Assembly (NCBI RefSeq): GCF_000142905.1
Contig: NW_013657642.1
Location: forward strand, 287,292 to 351,291
DNA length: 64,000 nucleotides
Direction of reading: 5' to 3'
Origin: Thecamonas trahens ATCC 50062
Taxonomy: Eukaryota > Apusozoa > Apusomonadida > Apusomonadidae
The position numbers and the translations under genes were made by a program. Under the pieces are notes generated by a model. That model did no database searches and was not told the DNA's origin. It saw only the letters and a list, made by a program, of their open reading frames with translations. This document shows, piece by piece, positions 59,003 to 64,000 of this stretch. Within the stretch, counting starts at the first letter, position 1, and each line of letters opens with the position of its first letter.

Positions 59003-59974
59003 ATGTCTACGGATGTGGCGAATGAGTCCGAGACAACATCATACGCAACGTTTCGGGTTGTGCTGAACGTTCCCTGGGATGCGCCGCTCGGTGGGAGCAA
59101 GCTCGACATGAACACCTTTGTCCGCTCAAACACCCTCCGCCTTCCGCGAGTGCCCGACTTTGAGCTGCGACCAAAGGAGGCTGCGGCGGAAAACTCGGCG
59201 AGTGTGGGAGCTACTACTTCTACTGAGGTTGTTATGCGGTTGATCGATCCTCGGGCGCATACGCCGACGCCCGCGCCGACTCCCATCAAGCGCAAAGGTG
59301 ACAAGTTTGCATCGCTGACAGGGGATGCCCAGCCCAAGGCAGAGCCGCGCACCTCGGCAGAGACAGAGGCTGGATCGTCGGCAGTGAGTGCAAAGGCCAG
59401 TGCCGAGGCTGATGGCGAGGCTGAGCTTGACGCAGGGTGGACCAAGGAGATGGATCGTATTGTGTGGTCGTTTGTGACCATGACCGGCCTCTCGGACGCG
59501 CAGCCGGACGGCTTGGACTGGACCAGCCTCGCGCAGCGGATTGGCGGTGTGACGCCCGAAGCATGCATGGCCCGAGCAGCGTTGCTGTTTGAGCGGCGGC
59601 TCCGAGGCTCGGGGACTGGTGCCACGGCACTGGTCCCGCCGCAGAGCATGGTGGCCAAGACGGCGGCTGAACCGACTGCCGCGCCCGAGGTTCGCCGCCT
59701 GACACCGCTGCAGTCCGGAGCGGCCGCTGCCGACGACGACAACGCGCTGATGCAGTCGCTTCTTCGGCTCTCGGCCAACTCGGCCGGTGCGTTTGTCGCA
59801 TCAGCGTCAGCGTCGGCCGAGCCGTCACCGGTCTCGTCGCCGCCTATCTCTGCCGGCCCGGTCTCGCTCTCAGGCGACGACGATTCGTTCTCCGAGTCGT
59901 CGGTCACCCGGTCCGAGATTCTCGCGGCCTTTCTCGACTACGACGACCCCGGCACACCGTCCAGCATTTTGTGA
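59003..59974 (+). CDS. Possible Atg29-like autophagy protein
   Basis: 323 residues from the ATG at 59003 (MSTDVANESETTSYATFRVV). A short beta-like start (FRVVLNVPW) is followed after a ~100-residue disordered insert by a helical block TKEMDRIVWSFVTMTGLSDA, then LDWTSLAQRIGG and ACMARAALLFERRL. That block has the order D..vW....DW..LA.r....qAA.LyeRrl seen in the Atg29 N-terminal domain, a scaffold subunit of the fungal Atg1 complex. The rest is acidic Ser/Ala-rich, and DDDSFSESS with ILAAFLDYDD near the end is LIR-like in character. The link is pattern-based and tentative; a Myb/SANT-like helix bundle is the alternative. Confidence 0.6.
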   Translation: MSTDVANESETTSYATFRVVLNVPWDAPLGGSKLDMNTFVRSNTLRLPRVPDFELRPKEAAAENSASVGATTSTEVVMRLIDPRAHTPTPAPTPIKRKGDKFASLTGDAQPKAEPRTSAETEAGSSAVSAKASAEADGEAELDAGWTKEMDRIVWSFVTMTGLSDAQPDGLDWTSLAQRIGGVTPEACMARAALLFERRLRGSGTGATALVPPQSMVAKTAAEPTAAPEVRRLTPLQSGAAAADDDNALMQSLLRLSANSAGAFVASASASAEPSPVSSPPISAGPVSLSGDDDSFSESSVTRSEILAAFLDYDDPGTPSSIL

Positions 59975-60743
59975 TGCGAAGCGTGACAGGGCCTGGTCGA
60001 ACAACCGCAAACCATTGAATGGGTGCGTTGGTGGGCGCGGCGATTGTGATGAGTCGCCACGCCGCTTGTTGGCCTGGGCATGAGCAACTCGCCTGTTTCG
60101 GCTCAATTGCCGGATCCCTGGGCCTGTCTTCCGCAAGGCTTCCGCACACCGGCTTGGTGCGACGAGACAAGCTCGACTCACCTCTCCCAGCCACTACAGG
60201 CTAGCGCCTTACTTCGCTTAGAGCTCCAATGGCGTCGACACGTCCGGATCCAGAAGAGCGGGAGCCCACTCGCCCACCCTTTGATGACGATCTACAACGA
60301 CATCGACTTGACTCATGTGCACGCGAGCTTGCTACGGCAGCTCAGGTACACGCGGGTCACCGCGCCAATAGCACGATGTGCTGGCACAAAGGGGCAGGCC
60401 GCCGAGCCAGCGGAGCGACCGCTCGGCCGGGACTCGAGAGCGTTCCTCAGCAAAAGTGTACTTGAGCAGTACTCTGCAATCACCTGGCCCAGTGAGTCGA
60501 TCGATGTGCAGTACGCCGAGGCCTGCGGCTCTGAGGATCGCTGCGGGCACGTTTGGCCAGGAGCAGCGCGGACAAAGTCGTTGTTGTCCTCTGTGCTAAA
60601 GGTGGTGAACGAGATGATGATGGTCTCGCGTGGGGGCGGTGATGTTCCAGGAGCAGTCCATGTTGTTAGCGTAGAAGCCGCCATAGCTCGATACGTTGAT
60701 CGACCCGGCGCGTCCGCCGGGTGCCGTCAGCATTTAGAGTCGC
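59975..60743. other. Intergenic with dispersed repeat copy B
   Basis: About 770 bp. The repeat takes up about 60205-60455. The remainder (60456-60743) shows no supported gene, but the missing first exon of the following transporter should lie here. Confidence 0.4.
60205..60455 (+). repeat. Dispersed repeat, copy B
   Basis: Shares GCGCCTTACTTCGCTTAGAG, TCGCCCACCCTTTGATG, CAATAGCACGATGTG and GAGCGACCGCTCGGCCGG with copy A, in the same orientation and order, but is more diverged. It lacks the GACGACG/GGGCGCCC block. Confidence 0.65.
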
Positions 60744-62136
60744 TTGCACCACCTCACCCGCACCATTGCAGCCACCCCCGCGTACGGCATTGTAGCTGCG
60801 TCGACGTCATGCCTCCTAGCCGGAACTTTCTATAGTTTCCCGCTCCTGTTCGAGGAGCTCAAGGGTCCGATGCGGCTGTCCCAGCTCGACGTGGCTGTTG
60901 CTGGCGCATGCGCATACTCAAGTGTGCTCATGTGCCTCTCCCTCGGCCCCTTCGTCTACCCCGCCTTCCCAAGCCCCACCACCGCCATGTGTATTTCAGG
61001 TCATCGCTGCTGGCGATCACCGCTGCTTGGGCCATCCTCGGAAGCGCCACTGCCGTGAGCGGCACCTTCGCTGCCGTGCTGATGGCGGCTGGCGCAACGG
61101 CGCTTGGCGTGTCATGCGGGATGTCGTACCCGTACGAGATGGTGACGCTCATCATGGACGGCCGTGTGGCAGATGTTGTTGCGGGTGGCTATGCGAGTGC
61201 CGTGTTTGCCTCGGCCGGCCTTGTTGCCACCGTGTATCTCGTCGTGCTGCAGCACGCGCCGCACCTGGGCCCCCTCGCTGCCATGCGCATCTTCGTGGCA
61301 ACGTTTGGGTCCGTTTCGGCGCTGTTCACCTTCGCTGCGTTTGCTTACGACACATCACCGCCGGATCCTTCGCCGACGCTCGGGGAGGACTGTCCTCTGG
61401 TGCAGCCTGCCGAGGGGAACGAGCCAGAAGGTCCTCTGCGGACGCCGCGTCAGCTGCTCTCCGACGCTTTGGCGTTTCCGCTGCGCAAAGTCTCGTTTGC
61501 GCTTGCGACGGTCGTACTGGCGCTCAAGGTCGGCATCGGCGCCACGGCCATTGCCAACATTGGTGCCGCGGTGGCGTCCGCGGGTGTCACCGGTCTTGAC
61601 GTCGGCTGGGGCGTCGTTAAGCTCATGGCGGCGCAGGTAGTCGGTCGGATCACCCTCGCGAGCGTGTCTGCGCTCCCGCTGTTTGGTCAGGGACACGGAG
61701 CGCTGATCCTTGTCTCGCTTGGCTACACAGCGCTGTTTGGTTGGGCGTGGCTCGCAGGCGGCGTGGCGGCGCACAGCGTTGGGGCGTACACGATCACGCT
61801 TGGGTTCCTCTACGGCATCATGTGGACCGTGACGTCGTACATTCCCCGCTTTGCTCATCCCGTCACGAAAGACGTCGGCGACTACTGGCAGATCCTCATG
61901 AGTGTCGCGAACCCGTCGGCCATTTTCACCACCGCCGCGTTCGGTGCTGCCACAAGCTCTACGCTGCGCAGTGTCGCGCCGGTGAGAACAGCTGCGACGG
62001 CAAACACTGCTTCCGCGACTCGTTCCTCATGCTCGCGGTTGCCTCCGCAGTCCTCCTGGCCGCCTCGCTTGCCCTCACCCTCATCAACACCGTGTTCCAG
62101 GAGCGTGACGACGGCAAGCGGCAAGCTCACTCGTAA
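60744..62136 (+). CDS. Major facilitator superfamily transporter, first exon missing
   Basis: Exon 60744-60931 opens in frame with ATPAYGIVAASTSCLLAGTF and YSFPLLFEELKG, the typical MFS TM1 of nodulin-like/MCH1 transporters. A 68-nt intron (60932-60999, ending TATTTCAG) joins to SSLLAITAAWAILG and about nine further TM helices, up to a TAA at 62136. Just upstream of the first exon the frame closes (TAG at 60735) and there is no ATG, so a short start exon is missing. Near 61960 the frame must shift from AAFGAAT to KLYAAQCRAGENSCDGKHCF and the last TM SFLMLAVASAVLLAASLA; one missing A would do it. The substrate is unknown. Confidence 0.7.
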
Positions 62137-62235
62137 ACCAGATTTTGTCTTTATCCACAGAGGACGACGACGTCGACTCACCCGAGCTCGGATGCAGCAC
62201 AGTCCACTCCGCCACCGCGGAACCGGCCGATGTCC

Positions 62236-62495
62236 CGCACACTCTCGGTTGCCGGCCGAGCGGTCGCTCCACTGGCTCGACGGCTTGACATTTCCTCGCA
62301 TTTACTGTGCTGGCCATCTTTGCCAGCACATCGTGCCAATTGGCGCGGTGATCCACGTGTACCCGCGTACACACGAGATCAAGGTGAGAATTGGGCGCTC
62401 AGAGGGCGCCCCGTCGTCGTTGTCGTCGTCGCGTATCGTCGATCGGAGAGCCGACTGTGTCGAGGCCATCAGAGCGAGGTGGCAGCCGCTTTGAT
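62236..62495 (-). repeat. Dispersed repeat, copy C (inverted)
   Basis: The reverse complement matches copy A closely: CAAAGCGGCTGCCACC, ACACAGTCGGCTCT, GAGCGCCCAATTCTCACCTT, AAAGATGGCCAGCACAGTAA, GCGACCGCTCGGCCGGCAAC. Its outer end touches the kinase remnant at about 62496. Confidence 0.78.
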
Positions 62496-62735
62496 TCGCT
62501 CCGCTGGCCGGGGCCGGTGGCGTACATGGCGCCGGAGCAGCTGCGCGAAGCCGAAGAGGGTTTTGAGGGCGACATGTTCACCTTTGGCACGCTCCTCTAC
62601 GAGATGCTCATGCGGGCGCCGGCGTTTGATGGCAGCAATGCCATGGAGATTGGCCGCCAGGTCCTCACCAGCAACGCTGCTAGTGCGATGGCGGGTAATT
62701 CATCAAGCGGTGTTGGTCGGTCGATCCGCTGGTGA
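62496..62735 (+). pseudogene. Protein kinase domain remnant
   Basis: The frame reads WPGPVAYMAPEQLREAEEGF, then EGDMFTFGTLLYEMLMRAPA, then drifts into unrelated codons and stops at 62735. This covers only subdomain VIII (APE) and IX (D.fsFG..l.E.l) of a Ser/Thr or TKL kinase. The ATP-binding and catalytic parts are missing, and the left edge coincides with the dispersed repeat. It is therefore a fragment, perhaps left by the insertion, or a piece of a duplicated kinase gene. Confidence 0.6.
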
Positions 62736-62818
62736 GGCCCATGGCGCAGGAGGCTGCGGATGTGCCGGTGGCGGCGAGGATGCGGGCGTGGTGCTCGGGG
62801 GAGAAAAGGCGGTGGGTG

Positions 62819-64000
62819 TTATGGATGGCGGCGGAGGATGATGGGGGGGCAGTTGGAGAATACGGTGAGGAGGCGATTGGGGTCGGAGGGGTGGGGGATG
62901 GAGAGGCCGGTGTGGTTGGCGATCGTGATGCGGGTCCAGTTGTTGCGTGAGTGGATGGGGATGGAGCGGCGGGCGTGGAACCAGAAAGAGGAAGGGTGGC
63001 GGGCGTGGAGGGTGTAGCCGGTGGGGGAGGGGTGCCACTCGAACGTCTCGTCGGAGTATGAGCGGGAGACCAGGACAGGCAGCTGGCCATCCGCACTCGG
63101 CAGCGCAATCACACCCCGCACACTGTTGGTGTGGCCCTCCAGCACCTCACAGGAGGCACCGTCGGCGGTGTACCGCATGGCGCCCGTCCCGTTGTCCGCA
63201 GGATGCCACACCCGGATCGTCTTGTGGTTCGACCACGAGACCAGGACAGGCAGCTGGCCATCCGCACTCGGCAGCGCAATCACACCCCACACATACTTGG
63301 TGTGGCCCTCCAGCACCTCACAGAATGCACTGTCCGCGGTGTACCGCATGGCGCCCGTCCCGTTGTCCGCAGGATGCCACACCCGGATCGTCTTGTGGTT
63401 CGACCACGAGACCAGGACAGGCAGCTGGCCATCCGCACTCGGCAGCGCAATCACACCCCACACATACTTGGTGTGGCCCTCCAGCACCTCACAGAATGCA
63501 CTGTCCGCGGTGTACCGTATGGCGCCCGTCCCGTCGTCCGCAGCATGCCACACCCGGATCGTCCTGTCCTTCGACCACGAGACCAGGACAGGCAGCTGGC
63601 CATCCGCACTCGGCAGCGCAATCACACCCTGCACATCGTCGGTGTGGCCCTCCAGCACCTCACAGGAGGCACCGTCGGCGGTGTACCGCATGGCGCCCGT
63701 CCCGTTGTCCGCAGGATGCCACACCCGGATCGTCTTGTGGTTCGACCACGAGACCAGGACAGGCAGCTGGCCATCCGCACTCGGCAGCGCAATCACACCC
63801 CACACATACTTGGTGTGGCCCTCCAGCACCTCACAGGAGACACTGTCTGCGGTGTACCGCATGGCGCCCGTCCCGTTGTCCGCAAGATGCCACACCCGGA
63901 TCGTCTTGTCCTCCGACCACGAGACCAGGACAGGCAGCTGGCCATCCATACTCGGCAGCGCAATCACACCCTCGCACATACTTGGTGTGGCCCTCCAGCA
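62819..64000 (-). CDS. WD40-repeat protein with near-identical 57-residue units, partial
   Basis: The frame from 63979 to the stop at 62819 holds six WD40-type units of 57 residues (GVIALPSADGQLPVLVSWSN, then HKTIRVWHPADNGTGAMRYT, then CEVLEGHTKYVW) and a C-terminal region (ARHPSSFWFHARRSIPIHSR) of about 70 residues. GH and WD-equivalent WH pairs mark each blade. Units differ at only a few positions, mainly NHKT/KDRT/EDKT and the loop before GVIA. The next unit continues to the right edge in a shifted frame because of one extra base near 63972, so the true start is outside or the gene is broken. Such uniform WD repeats are known from fungal HET-type NLR genes; no such domain is visible here. 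Confidence 0.75.
   Translation of the reverse strand, partial: CWRATPSMCEGVIALPSMDGQLPVLVSWSEDKTIRVWHLADNGTGAMRYTADSVSCEVLEGHTKYVWGVIALPSADGQLPVLVSWSNHKTIRVWHPADNGTGAMRYTADGASCEVLEGHTDDVQGVIALPSADGQLPVLVSWSKDRTIRVWHAADDGTGAIRYTADSAFCEVLEGHTKYVWGVIALPSADGQLPVLVSWSNHKTIRVWHPADNGTGAMRYTADSAFCEVLEGHTKYVWGVIALPSADGQLPVLVSWSNHKTIRVWHPADNGTGAMRYTADGASCEVLEGHTNSVRGVIALPSADGQLPVLVSRSYSDETFEWHPSPTGYTLHARHPSSFWFHARRSIPIHSRNNWTRITIANHTGLSIPHPSDPNRLLTVFSNCPPIILRRHP
63020..64000. repeat. 171-bp tandem coding repeat
   Basis: Near-identical 171-bp units on the minus strand; the block CAGCTGGCCATCCGCACTCG recurs every 171 bp from about 63081 to 63935. Silent sites are conserved as well, so the units were homogenised recently. 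Confidence 0.92.

Noticed and set aside
60080-60835. + strand 251-codon frame over the dispersed repeat
   Set aside because: It crosses repeat copy B and reads low-similarity text; the homologous copies A and C do not keep the frame.
1-64000. tRNA, 5S or snRNA genes
   Set aside because: I looked for B-box and U6/U2-like words by eye and found none I could fold or support. A tRNAscan or Infernal run would be decisive.

Overview
The window is nuclear DNA of a microbial eukaryote. It is GC-rich and gene-dense, with genes on both strands and little operon-like order. Several genes have short spliceosomal introns with a GTAYG-type donor. The gene set is purely eukaryotic: SEC24, a SIN1-type TORC2 subunit, PHF5A, DSS1/SEM1, UBE2V, glycogen synthase of the animal/fungal GT3 type, a polycystin-2-like channel, deoxyhypusine hydroxylase, 40S protein S14 and F-box proteins. 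The overall look fits a free-living flagellate such as an apusomonad (Thecamonas-like). That placement is an impression, not a search result.

Layout. 1-2.2 kb: 3' part of an unrecognised helical-repeat gene that enters from the left edge. 2.4-5.8 kb: SEM1 (two exons, minus) and a PH plus leucine-rich-repeat protein whose frame breaks once. 5.8-18.8 kb: 5-oxoprolinase, an FAD monooxygenase, SEC24 with long DNA-level tandem repeats, and a SIN1 homologue. 18.8-26 kb: a giant Furry-like protein. 26-31 kb: a helical plus PH protein, a polycystin-2-like channel and PHF5A with a 13-nt first exon. 31-42 kb: F-box gene, DOHH, a one-RRM protein, ADHFE1, an Rh/Amt-like membrane protein with a minisatellite intron, a 31-bp tandem repeat and a second F-box gene. 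42-50 kb: TBL2-like WD protein, a fusion of a PheT-type tRNA-binding domain with an M32 carboxypeptidase, UBE2V and glycogen synthase. A 360-nt N gap follows at 49463-49822. 50-56 kb: ENT nucleoside transporter, an extreme Ala/Glu repeat protein, two intron-borne RNA candidates and RPS14. 56-64 kb: SRPBCC protein, glyoxalase II, a possible Atg29-like protein, an MFS transporter, a kinase remnant and a WD40 gene built of near-identical 57-residue repeats that runs off the right edge.

Most notable signals. (1) Two 113-bp identical segments at 54.7 and 55.1 kb carry C, D', C' and D box-like motifs and a UUCG hairpin. Their flanking stem differs between the copies by a compensatory change. Each lies about 75-80 nt upstream of a 3' splice site, so they look like intron-encoded box C/D-like RNAs. 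(2) The tRNA-binding/M32 peptidase fusion. (3) A dispersed repeat of about 300 bp with three copies, one abutting a kinase fragment. (4) A 25-bp minisatellite without stops in any frame on one strand, lying in a likely intron of a membrane protein. (5) Several single-base frame breaks that look like homopolymer errors in the assembly. No classical operon logic applies. Most gene pairs are convergent with very short gaps (5-50 bp), or divergent with shared upstream regions of 0.4-1.1 kb.
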